A stretch of 31,898 nucleotides of DNA from Dissophora ornata (taxonomy: Eukaryota; Mortierellomycota; Mortierellomycetes; Mortierellales; Mortierellaceae): positions 1-31,898 of the forward strand of contig MU616875.1 of NCBI GenBank assembly GCA_025201705.1, written 5' to 3'. The position numbers and the translations under genes are program-made. Positions 9,900 to 19,247 of the stretch are shown here, piece by piece. The notes under the pieces are model-generated. The model was given only the letters and a program-made list of their open reading frames with translations, was not told where the DNA came from and ran no database searches. Positions within the stretch are counted from its first letter, which is position 1. The number at the start of each line of letters is the position of its first letter.

Positions 9900-10079
9900 T
9901 TAGTGGACATAAGGACGAGCGGAGGCATTGGGCATCGCCTTCTTGTGGAGCATCAAGAGGGCCTGGTCTAGCGTCATCGTGCTTGCTGAGCGTTGCTCGT
10001 GCATCGATGATCGAGGAGTAGCGGCGGGAGAGGCAGCGGCAGAGGCGGACTGGTTCTTGGAAGACTTGAAGAAGGTCAT
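9900..10079 (-). CDS. Array small protein, FF-type, unit 3 (59 aa)
   Basis: The frame opens MTFFKSSKNQSASAAASPAA, continues TPRSSMHEQRSASTMTLDQA and closes LLMLHKKAMPNASARPYVH. Thr at position 2 and LLML in the helix match unit 1. The final residue is His where two sisters end in Arg. The adjacent promoter is also unit 1-like, so this gene probably descends from the same ancestral unit. The minus TATA (GATATAAAAGGG) is at about 10219-10230, some 145 bp upstream. No recognised domain. Confidence 0.75.
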   Translation of the reverse strand: MTFFKSSKNQSASAAASPAATPRSSMHEQRSASTMTLDQALLMLHKKAMPNASARPYVH

Positions 10080-10810
10080 AGTCATTGAATGTATGAGCGA
10101 GTACTTGTGGGCTTGGATGGAAGTAATTGCTTGGTTGCTTGGTAACTTGGTGCTTTGTTGCTTTGTTGGTTGGTTGTTGATTGAATGAAGAGAGGATTGA
10201 AGACGCGCACAATTGGACCCTTTTATATCATTTTTCGGTTGTCCAGAATCTATTCTTGGCATGCAAATGTCCCCATTGACTAATCCTGTGAAGCATGCGC
10301 CATTCTGCTCAGAAAATATAAACATCAACATTGTAGAAAAGTCCCAAGAATCACACAGAAAACCGCGCAGTACGCTTTCTTAGAAGATTCAGGGACGGCA
10401 CTGGGCGGTGTCTGAAAAATGCTTATTTTTGACATGTCATCACCGCATGAATTAATTTTCGACTGTCGGTCGTACACAAATATGGTCTGCTTCGATGGAT
10501 GCCAAGGATGGAAATCAAAGTTTGCAGCCAAGCATGCCGAGAACGAACTTGTTTGTGTGTGTTGATGTGCTCGACAAAGCGTCACGTTGAACGGCACGGC
10601 ACTGATAGAAGACAACGAAGACAACCCCATTGATCCCCCTGCAAGACTAGGCGCGCTTAGAAACTTGTATAAATACGTCCAGACATGCACTCCATTTTCC
10701 CATCATTAAACAGCATTAACAACTCTAGCAGCAAACCAACAAACTCTATCGAATATCCAACCAACAAGCCATCACTCAATCAGTCAAAACAACACTCACT
10801 CACTACAAAC
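10080..10810. promoter_or_regulatory. Bidirectional promoter, unit 3
   Basis: This is a 731-bp shared promoter, close to that of unit 1. The plus TATA is at 10668-10674 and the minus TATA at about 10221-10230. The palindrome TTCTGCTCAGAA is at 10303-10314. TTCTTAGAAGATTC at 10377-10390 contains the GAAnnTTC inverted pair. The conserved block, here CCAAGGATGG, is at about 10493-10544. The TATA-to-ATG distance is 143 bp. Confidence 0.6.
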
Positions 10811-10984
10811 ATGGCCCTTTTCAAGTCCTCCAAGAACCAGTCCGCTTCGGCAGCCACCACTCCTCGATCTTCGATGAACGAGCAGCGCCGCGTGCAAGTC
10901 ACCAAGTTGACGCAAGACCAGGTCCTCGAGATGCTCCACAAGAAGGCAATGCCTAATCCCTGTACCGGCCCTTCCCTCCGCTAA
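10811..10984 (+). CDS. Array small protein, LF-type, unit 3 (57 aa)
   Basis: The frame opens MALFKSSKNQSASAATTPRS, continues SMNEQRRVQVTKLTQDQVLE and closes MLHKKAMPNPCTGPSLR. It is nearly identical to the unit 1 copy at DNA level, and the homology extends through the promoter and the 3' UTR. Recent block duplication explains this better than protein constraint alone. The ATG context is CTACAAACATGG. It has the same basic, Ser-rich head, short amphipathic helix and single Cys as the unit 1 and 4 copies. Confidence 0.78.
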   Translation: MALFKSSKNQSASAATTPRSSMNEQRRVQVTKLTQDQVLEMLHKKAMPNPCTGPSLR

Positions 10985-11887
10985 ACAGGCTATATGGCTC
11001 GAAGCGTAATCTCTCAACTCGTACCCTATCACTTATCCCTTGTACTCTAGTATAATCCTGTAACATTAAAAGCAACAATACCAGCATCTTAAACTGAACA
11101 TATTCTGCTTGCTTAAACATCGCCGCACTGTTCTTGATCCGAGATCGTTCTGCATTAGACGCTTCAAAATAATCTCGGTAATAATGTACACTAATTTTCC
11201 TATATACGCTTTCTTCCATATTACATGTTTTCCCTCGCTCAGAATGAAGTGGATAAACCCTTTTAATCAGCTATCTGTCGTCCACCCTGGACCAAAAATT
11301 CATAAAAACAAAAGGCTCTTTTCCCTCTTTCATTTTACGGTTCCATGCTCGCCCTGTGCCTTTCTTTCGGAGGAAGTTTTAAGCTTCAAATTCATCCCAA
11401 CCACGTCCAACAGTTTACCACAGATCCTCATAATTGGGATCGATCCAGTGGTGAGGTACCTCCGGCGACTCCGGCGACTCTAAATACTCCAAAATGCCGC
11501 CCAAAAACGCGAGCCATTAATAAATAGTATCTATATTTCAAGCCTTACCAATCTCACAACACGAGGAAAAGAAAATCCGAAGATGATGATTAACCATGTT
11601 GAGCTGATGAGGAGAAAGAGATAGAGAGAGTGAGAGAGAGAGGCCTGCAGCGCTGGTCTTGCATTACAGTAATCAGGCGATTCACCGCCTTTTAGGTCCT
11701 GCAAAGAGTGTATGCCGCGATGAACCATACATGCAGGCTATCAGAACATGGGAATACTCCCAAGTGCAAGAACATCGATCGAGTAGGATGCAGAAAAGCA
11801 GGGTTTATTATATGATAGTAGATGTGGTTTGATGTGATATTGTACAATGTAGTGATGCATGACTGTGGATATGTAAAGAACATCCAT
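10985..11887. other. Convergent spacer between units 3 and 4
   Basis: This is the longest spacer (903 bp). It has an extra segment near 11255-11330 (GTGGATAAACCCTTTTAATC, then CTGTCGTCCACCCTGG) shared only with the left-end segment near 5440-5490. The conserved block is at about 11355-11540. The minus gene poly(A)-type site is near 11800-11815. A 124-codon plus frame crosses it (11109-11483) but is broken in the other copies. Confidence 0.6.
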
Positions 11888-12067
11888 TTAGCGGACATAA
11901 GGACGAGCAGAAACATTGGGCATCGCCTTCTTGTGGAGCATCAAGATGGCCTGGTCTAGCGTCATCGTGCTTGCTGAGCGTTGCTCATGCATCGATGATC
12001 GAGGAGTGGCAGCGGGAGAGACAGCGGCGGAGGCAGACTGGTTCTTGGAAGACTTGAAGAAGGCCAT
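11888..12067 (-). CDS. Array small protein, FF-type, unit 4 (59 aa)
   Basis: The frame opens MAFFKSSKNQSASAAVSPAA, continues TPRSSMHEQRSASTMTLDQA and closes ILMLHKKAMPNVSARPYVR. Ala 2, ILML and NVSARPYVR agree with unit 2, while HEQRSAS agrees with unit 3. That mix points to some exchange between copies after duplication. Val 16 is private. The minus TATA-like run (ATATATAAAAACG) is at about 12206-12219. Leader and 3' end match those of unit 2. Confidence 0.75.
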   Translation of the reverse strand: MAFFKSSKNQSASAAVSPAATPRSSMHEQRSASTMTLDQAILMLHKKAMPNVSARPYVR

Positions 12068-12737
12068 GGTTGATGAATGTATAAGTGAGTGCTTGTGGGC
12101 CGGTTTGGATGTGATTGCGAGTTGCTTGGTAGCTTGGTGCTTTGTTGCTTTGTTGGTTGGTTGTTGGTTGAATGAAAAGAGGGTTGAAGTCGAGGACAGT
12201 AGAGCGTTTTTATATATTTGTCGCCGGTACAGAGTCTGTCCCTGACATGCTACTGTTCCTACTGAATAATCCTGAGCATGGGCCATTCTGCACAGAAGAT
12301 ATAAGCATCATGGAAGTGCACGGCGCTTTTCTTGGAAGGTTCAGGAACGAACAGCGGTGCCTGAAAGTTCTTAAATTTTAACTGCACGAATTGATTTTCG
12401 ACCGTCCACCTGGTGGATGGCTGCCAAGAATGGAAGTCAAAGTACGCAGCCAAGCAATGCCGAGAAAGTCTTTTTTTGTTTGCAAGTGGTGCTCCGCAAA
12501 GCGCCGCAATGCGTGGCGTAGCACTTTATGATGACATTGTCGATCAACCCCCTCTCCCCTCGGCAAAGTAGACAAGTTTAAAACAATGTATAAATACGTC
12601 CTGAGAGGCGCTCCACTTTCCTCTCATCATTCAACAGTTTCAACAACTTCAGCCACAGGCTAAAAACGCTTCCGAGTATCCAACCAACAAGCCAACGCTC
12701 TCTCCGTCAAAACAGCACCCTGCTCAATACAAACAAC
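12068..12737. promoter_or_regulatory. Bidirectional promoter, unit 4, with a complete HSE-like site
   Basis: This 670-bp promoter carries the best heat-shock-element-like site of the array. GAA at 12335, TTC at 12340 and GAA at 12345 alternate with exact two-base gaps (GAAGGTTCAGGAA); another TTC lies at 12329. The palindrome TTCTGCACAGAA is at 12286-12297. The conserved CCAAGAATGGAA block is at about 12414-12465. The plus TATA is at 12589-12595, 149 bp before the ATG. HSF binding is inferred, not shown. Confidence 0.62.
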
Positions 12738-12911
12738 ATGGCCCTTTTCAAGTCCTCCAAGAACCAGTCCGCATCGGCAGCCACCACTCCTCGATCTTCG
12801 ATGAACGAGCAGCGCCGCGCGCAAGTCACCAAGTTGACGCAAGACCAGGCGCTCGAGATGCTCCACAAGAAGGCAATGCCTAATCCCTGTACCGGACCTT
12901 CCCTCCGCTAA
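12738..12911 (+). CDS. Array small protein, LF-type, unit 4 (57 aa)
   Basis: The frame opens MALFKSSKNQSASAATTPRS, continues SMNEQRRAQVTKLTQDQALE and closes MLHKKAMPNPCTGPSLR. The only private protein change is A for V in the helix (QDQALEML). Coding sequence matches the unit 1 and 3 copies, while the promoter matches unit 2, another sign of mosaic copies. Its 3' UTR differs from the other plus genes (CCTGTAACATTAATAAAACC near 12986, with a proper AATAAA), so this gene sits at the array's right edge. Confidence 0.78.
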   Translation: MALFKSSKNQSASAATTPRSSMNEQRRAQVTKLTQDQALEMLHKKAMPNPCTGPSLR

Positions 12912-13204
12912 TCACTACGCGGATAAAAGCCTGCTATTTCATCCCATACTCCAAGTCTTTACTTGAATCACTTGTACTTTATTTTCCTGTAACATTAATA
13001 AAACCGAATATTTCACACTGAGTACAATTGCGTTTCCACGTTTCTTCGTGTATGGGTGACAGCCGTCAACAGTGCCAATCGTCTCACGAGTGCTTATACC
13101 TTTGTGTCGTCTCTTTTGAAGTAATTTCATAGATATGTAGTAGAGGACGTTCTGCTCAATTGGAACTCCTGATGTTTAGGCAGCAGGAGTCTAAAATGTG
13201 TGCT
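12912..13204. other. Right edge of the array, then unique DNA
   Basis: An AATAAA signal for the last plus gene is near 12996. Recognisable array similarity ends by about 13030. I see no gene in the rest. Confidence 0.5.
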
Positions 13205-13735
13205 TTACACGCGACTAGTATCCAGCACCAGCCAGAAATTAAGTATGTCGCCAGATGACCTGGCATCATCAGTTAGGATGTTCAGCGCCGTCAAGTGGCA
13301 GCCCATCTGTTTGCTGCACTTTGATGGATAATCTCTCCCCGTATCCCCAGATTCCTTTACCTCACATGCCTCCTGACCCACAGGCATGCCTTTATCCTAG
13401 GTCATCTCATAGTTTCGGAGCACAGCCTAGTCCTCCATCTTATTGAATTCCTCTGGATCCTGTGGCTTGATAACAGTAGATCGAGAGCCTTTGCTCTTCT
13501 AGCCAGGAGTATGACGGATTTCTTCTCGTGGAGCTTTATTCTGATCTACACGCACAAGGTAACACTTCAGCTGCTGGCCCGAACTCCAATACTTCCGCCC
13601 TGCGACTGGTACAGATGAATCAAGAAGATCACTCTCCGACATAGCCACGAATTTTCTTCGCAGATTAGTGATATTGGAGCCATGACGGAGCGCAGCGACA
13701 CTGTCAGCTGTTGTCCGAAAATACTTTAATCTCAA
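13205..13735 (-). pseudogene. Decayed ORF with three in-frame TAG stops, unknown family
   Basis: Read on the minus strand from 13735, one frame stays protein-like for about 176 codons. It includes TTADSVAALRHGSNITNLRR, SESDLLDSSVPVAGRKYWSS, EVKESGDTGRDYPSKCSKQM and SGDILNFWLVLDTSRV. It is cut by stops at 13499-13501, 13427-13429 and 13397-13399. All three are TAG, and the frame does not shift. They fit single G-to-A or C-to-T changes from Trp or Gln codons. No in-frame ATG opens the left part: a TGA lies just upstream of 13735. It is probably a fragment of a gene or mobile element carried with the rearranged region. I recognise no domain. Confidence 0.45.
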
Positions 13736-15228
13736 TTGAGATCACTTTGGGCAGTGCTGTGGAACACGAAATCGCGTCGACAGCGAAATTAACTTGAAGA
13801 GTGGTGCTGCGTCATGCAGTCAATTCAATGGAGCCCCCTGGCTCATTAAATCGCGAGGCTAACGGCTCGCATTGTAGGTGGGCTCGACATTTATTGGGCC
13901 CTCGTTGGCGCTTTGTATTCAGATGCACCTTTCCGGATCGACATATGGGAGTTTGGATGAAAGATATGTGTCCCGGCACGCGGAAACAACAGATGCACTC
14001 AAAAATTTGGTGTGACTGTATCCTACGCATCTTGAACCAATCAGCACCTGGGGTTGTGGAACGTGAACGAACGCGCTTTGCTCCTAGGCAGGACCCTTTG
14101 ACCAAACAAAACGACCGAAAATACGAGCAGTGGCGGGGAAGCAATAGATGGGTGCGAAAAGAAAAAGGCAAGAAATAAAATATAGGGGAGCAACAGTGGA
14201 GATGAAGGCGATGGTGCTTCGGAACGAGTCGTGACGGATCGTAGACAGGGATCAGAGGTGGGGACTAGGCACAGCGCTGCAGGGTCCCCACCGGGATCTG
14301 CAAGGCATGGACAATACCGAGAGGGCTGTTGGAATACAGCCAATCGAGGATGCAGGGTCGTTCCCGTATCTGCTCCTCTGTCCAGGTCCACGCTCCTGTC
14401 CGCCCCCCTTCTCCCTCCCCTCCCTACTCCGAATAAGAGAAAGCAGATCATTTTCAGTTTGTGGTTTCTCCTTCCTTCTCTCTTTGCTCCTTCCTTCTCT
14501 TCCCACCCCGACCTGTTGGCCACTCTACTCGACGTCCTTTTCCGACATCGATTATCCTCCTCGGTCAGCTCTTTGTTCATCAATTGCTCCGGCAACGAGG
14601 CATACTCTTTGGCTGCACCGATACGCGATCACCCTCCAGCAATCCTGTCAATCCCGTTCAATCCCAACACGCTGGCAGCTTGTTTTTTAATTGACTGAGG
14701 TTCTACTACTCCTCTATGCGCACTTCGCTCTCTCTCGCGCGTTACATTATCTCTTTTACACATTTCAAGCACTCTTTGGCCTCCTCCAAGCTTTCTCCGC
14801 TAAATTCCTTCCTCCACACAATCAACACATTCCGCCGTTTATCACAACAATTGAGGGTACTGACTTTTGTGCATGATTCAAATGAGTTTTTGCCTTCCAT
14901 TTGTTTCATCATTCCATTGCGCTCATTCATTTTTTCTGCTTTTAATTAATGCATTGCCACATCGTACAGAACACTTCCAAGGGGACATTTTACTGTCGAC
15001 TGTAAAACCAATATTAAAAAAACGTTGTCCACTAGAAAAAAAAATATAATCAAGGAATCATTTCTACGGACATCTTTCAGGGACACTGCTCCGGCGTCCA
15101 ACACCCCCAACCCAACCCCCCCTTCACTCTACAACGATCGACATACCTCCCACCTTGTTGTGCCATACCCCGCCTTTGGGTTACACTATAACATTTAATA
15201 TCCGGTTCGGTTATAGCGGTCACCCATC
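13736..15228. other. Upstream region of the bHLH gene
   Basis: About 1.5 kb without a convincing gene. Frames of 120-180 codons on both strands at 13800-14700 start at non-ATG codons or have low-complexity, arbitrary composition. 14390-14900 is rich in CT on the plus strand, common for fungal promoters and leaders. The part just before the ATG at 15229 (GGTTACACTATAACATTTAA and so on) likely holds the transcript start. No RNA gene was recognised. Confidence 0.5.
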
Positions 15229-18200
15229 ATGACATTCAACTTTGACAGCTCGTCTTTTAGTTTGGATCAGGCTGGCCTGGAATTATCGCTCAACGACTTT
15301 GCGTTCGACCCAGCTCAAGCCAGTCAAGTCCAGCAACAGCTCCAACAACAACAACAGCAACAACAGCAACAACAGCAACATCTCCATCAACAGCAACAAC
15401 AGCAAAAGCAACAGCAACAACAACAGCAGCAACAGGAACAACGGCAGCTTCAGAATTTGCTTCTTCGTGACGACCCTTCCCAACCGCAGATGCATTCTGT
15501 CACGGCTCAATCATCACAGCATATCCAACCAAACGAGAACCTTTCGACGTCTTCGTCTTCGTCGAGTGCATATGACTTTCGTACGCCGACCATTAGCGTT
15601 GACATGATGAATGCTATGCCAAACTCGGCCACGACCACTCCAGTCTTTCAGACACATCCTGACCACAGTAGCAATAATAACACTGGCAAGATTCATGCTA
15701 GTCAATCGCTGCAGCATCAATTGCAACAGCAGCATCAACAGCAGCAGTTCGTTTTGCAGCAGCAACAGCAGCGACAGCAACAGCAGCTTCATCAACAACA
15801 ACAGCAACAGCTTCAGCAATTACCCCAGCCGCAACAAGGCCAATCACAACAGCAGCAGCAGCAGCAGCAGCAGCAGATGCAGAAGGATGGCGCAAGACGG
15901 CAATTGCTTACGCCTGCTGGGAGCGAGTACTACTCTACGGACTACGGTCAGTACATGTCGCCCTTGGGTATCCAACCTGAAGCGACTTCAGAGGCCACTA
16001 TGGTTATGCCTGATCAGTTCGAAGACGAGGAGGTAAAGTAGACACGCACATGTGCGGAGCGGCGATCGGCTTCGTGCGCCTTGCGGCTTGGGTTTTCTGA
16101 AGCTTCTGCTCATGACTTTTTGTTTGTTCTCTTTGATGGTGAAATATCCATATAGGTCTTTTTCACACCTCTAATCTCGCCGGCCATGACTCCGTCGCAC
16201 CCATTCTCGACCTTGCCACATCCCATGTCCACAGCAGGTGAGATCTTTTCGCCCCTCACCTCGCCAGCGCTGCAGCCGCACCGATCCTCTCAGATGGACT
16301 ACCTCTCCTTCTCTGGCCCAAACTTTAGCTCTTTGCCTCTGCAGTTCCAACAGGCGCATCACACACAACAGCAGCAGATCCAGAACCAGCTCCAACAACT
16401 TCAGTCGCAGACTCAATCCGATTCTTCACAGTCCTCTCAGCAGCTTCAACTTCAGCAACAGAATCAAGGTGTGGGCACAAAGCACGCCAGGGTCGACACC
16501 AGCAGCCCAGCTCTGAATAGCCAACGACCTCCCTTGAAACGTAGGACCACTGTTGAGCGCACGTCCACCACATTGGCTTCTGTGATTCCTCGTTCTGCGG
16601 CAGGAGCTGGAGGCGGAGGACCCGTCCGAGTTGCATTATCAAAGAGTTCACCAGCAATACGACCTCTTGCGAGCAATAGCCCAATATCACCGGCAGCACT
16701 GAGAAAGCAACCCACCAACTCGAATCGCATCCGTCCATCCTCCTCGGCCCTCGCACCGTCATCACCGCTTGCCATACATTTCCCGGGAGGCAACAACAAT
16801 AATGTTAATATCAGACCGACTCCATCTCCGATCCTGACGTCCACCTCCCAGCCCATGAGTTCTCAGGCTCAGTCACAAGCATCACCCTCACCACACTTGA
16901 TTTCGAATATGAACCATTTATCGATGATGCCTGCATCGCCCGCGATGTTTGCGCTTCCGGCGTCGTCCATGATGCCGCCACCGCGGTCACCCATGATTTT
17001 GCCCTCGCAGCATAGCCAGAACCCAGTACAAACACCCAGACAGCTAAGCATCTCACAATTACCAGGTCAGGCTCAGAGGCCGCAACAAAAAGGATACCAG
17101 ATCTCAATCCACCAGCCCATCCAGCCGAGTCAGGCGCCCTCGACCGGTAGCATTCTGAAACCCGTAGGCAGCAATGGCTCTAATGCAACAAATGCAGCTG
17201 CAATGATAAAGACAACCTCTGCTACTGCGACGGTCCCTGCTGCTGCTGTTGCTAATGCTGTTCAGGGAAGTGAATCGGCTGTTGCAACATCTTCCTCGGG
17301 ATCAAACACATCAACGTCAACGCTGGCACCTGTGACACCAGCATCGCTTATGAACCTATCCGGGTCTGAATCGACCCCTACATCATCACCAAAATTCACA
17401 GCCAACGGCAAGACGCGTGCCTTACTCACGAAACCCAACAACAACAAGAGCTCCACCTCTGAAAAATCTGGATCCAAATCAAACTCCTCTTCATCATCAT
17501 CATCCAAGGGTCGTGGAGGCAAGCGACAGTCGACCAGCGGCATGACCACCGCAGGGATAATTGCTCCAAGAACTCCAGGAACGGGAACTCCCACCATGAT
17601 TTCGCCCATGCCCCCACCTCCACCTGCAGGTGGATTCGCGTCTCTTATCTCACCGGCACTCAAGCCGACGCTGATGCCGCAGCCGTCACATCACCATCGA
17701 GGAAGCTTGAGTGTGCAGCCTATTTTAGTGTCGCCCAGGGTTCAGCCCATGCTAGTGTCGCCTAGCTTAAAGCCATGGCTTCCTGGAGGTAGGAGAGCGA
17801 GAGAAAAAAAAAAGAAAAAAAGACGTGAATATCCCATGGAAAACAATCTCGCGTTGATGGCGCCCTCTGATTTTTTTATTTTTATTTTTATTTTTGATCG
17901 TCATCTAGTTTCAACAACGGAGGTCATGGCGCGACTGGCATCCAAGTCCAACTACCAGAACATCCTCGACGGCGATCACACGTACCGTCCACCTTTTTTC
18001 TTTTTTTCTGGTGTGTTTTTTTTTTGCTACCCTTCTTCTTCTATGCCATGATCTAAACGATACTGTTTTTTTTTATCAATCCAAACGTCTCTAGTGCTCT
18101 AGGTCTCTCGTACAACACAGACCTCCACTCCGGGATCGAGCTTCGCCGAACATCCCACAAGGCCGCTGAACAAAAGCGTCGCGACTCTTTAAAACACTGC

Positions 18201-19247
18201 TTCGACGATCTTCGACAAATGATCCCCAACATTGTAGACAAGGCACCCTCCAAAGTCTTTCTTCTCAAGAAATCATTCGATTACATTTGTACCCTCAAAT
18301 CCGAAATGGCTCAAAAGGATCTTCATATTGCACGAATGGAGGCTCAGGAACAATATTTTAGACAACAATTGGAGAATTGGTTTGAGACGACTTCAATACC
18401 AGAGGGAGTGGTGTTGAAGAAACCAGAGATGGAGAACTGGAGAATGTCGGAGGATAAATTGGGGGAGGTGACGAGGAGAGAGATGGCGGTGGCGAGAATC
18501 GCGGCTCAGTTGGCAGAACAGAGTGCTGTCGCTGTTGAGGTTGCCAGGCAAGGGAATCAACCTGGTGGGAATAAGGAGGGTAAAGGAAATAATAATAATA
18601 GCTCTGGGAAAAATGGTGCTGCCAACTCTGGCAACCACAACAACAACAGCAACAAAAACAATGGCAAGTCTGCTAGTAGTAGGAATAGGAGCAGCGATGA
18701 CGGCGACGACAGCGATAATGACGAAGAAGGCGGTCCGGTCACTGTCTCGACAACATCTGGGTCCGCGTCAGCAACCACCACCACCACCACCACCACCACC
18801 ACTACTGCATCAGTCGCCAATTCAAGCATCCTCCCCAGATCGAAAGAGTTTGGTCAGCCCCAACAAGCTGTTGGAAACAATGCCCGGTCGGACAAGGATC
18901 TCTCTGGAGATGTCTATATGTCTCTGCCGGACGAAGATGAACAAGGACAATCAACTCAAAGGACCTCGTCTGGTGTTTCTGGAGCCACATCGGTTGCAAC
19001 CATAGAACTCGCTAAAGGTGCCAGGGGCCGCAGAGCCCGTTCTCGGTCGACAAAGAGCGGCCAGGGCGAAGGTGAAGAAGAAGGTGAAGACGACTATGAG
19101 GAAGAGGATGAGGAAGATGACGACGACGAGGATGACGACGACAAGGATGACGACGACGAGGATGAAGAGGAAGAGGACGAGGACGAAGAGGACTTTGAAG
19201 ACCAGGAGATGACTGATGCCACGACATCGAATGGCCGACCAATATAG
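15229..19247 (+). CDS. bHLH transcription factor with poly-Gln and acidic tail, 1220 aa, four exons
   Basis: Exons are 15229-16032, 16156-17788, 17909-17981 and 18095-19247; introns are 123, 120 and 113 nt, and all joins keep frame. Join 1 gives EDEE-VFFTPLISPAMTP, join 2 LPG-VSTTEVMARL, join 3 GDH-TALGLSYNTD. Residues 34-76 and 161-219 are Gln-rich. Residues 269-310 carry FFTPLISPAMTP and IFSPLTSPALQP, possible activation or docking motifs. The basic helix-loop-helix spans about 853-905 and starts LRRTSHKAAEQKRRDSLK. His858, Glu862 and Arg866 are the residues that read the CACGTG E-box in this class, so it should bind such sites as a dimer in the nucleus. A coiled coil follows (to about 930). 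The tail has poly-Thr and a long Asp/Glu run. It resembles MAX/Pho4-like factors in the basic region; I cannot name the orthologue. Confidence 0.85.
15331..15885 (+). repeat. CAG/CAA triplet repeats coding poly-Gln
   Basis: There are two clusters, about 15331-15456 and 15710-15885. Most Gln runs mix CAA and CAG. The purest CAG run is at about 15850-15876. Their antisense gives long poly-Leu frames that are not genes. Confidence 0.85.

Larger units (their letters stand above)
5322..13030. repeat. Tandem array of four ~1.9-kb units, each a divergent small-gene pair
   Basis: Equivalent points recur at 1.83-1.99 kb. Minus-strand ATGs are at 6318, 8252, 10079 and 12067; plus-strand ATGs are at 7048, 8913, 10811 and 12738. 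Each unit reads: convergent spacer, minus gene, shared promoter, plus gene. Promoters of units 1 and 3 share the segment CAATTGGACCC and CATTTTTCGGTTGTCC. Promoters of units 2 and 4 share GAGGACAGTAGA and the CCCCCTCTCCCCTCGGC block. A two-unit block therefore appears to have been duplicated. Homology fades after the last plus gene, whose 3' UTR (12912 on) has diverged. Confidence 0.85.

Noticed and set aside
11109..11483. 124-codon plus-strand frame in an array spacer
   Set aside because: The matching places in other spacers carry stops or deletions, so the frame is not kept.
5322..13030. CRISPR array or transposon terminal repeats
   Set aside because: The repeated units are 1.9 kb and carry genes and promoters. 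No short regular repeats with unique spacers, no transposase and no terminal inverted repeats were seen.
13801..14178. 125-codon plus-strand frame
   Set aside because: It opens at a GTG rather than an ATG, is overlapped by a minus frame of similar length, and has no recognisable pattern.
14041..14595. 184-codon minus-strand frame and overlapping plus frames upstream of the bHLH gene
   Set aside because: Frames on both strands overlap and none shows domain-like residue patterns. The region reads as a pyrimidine-rich promoter and leader.
15283..15819. Antisense poly-Leu frames suggesting membrane proteins
   Set aside because: They are the reverse reading of CAG/CAA poly-Gln codons in the bHLH gene.
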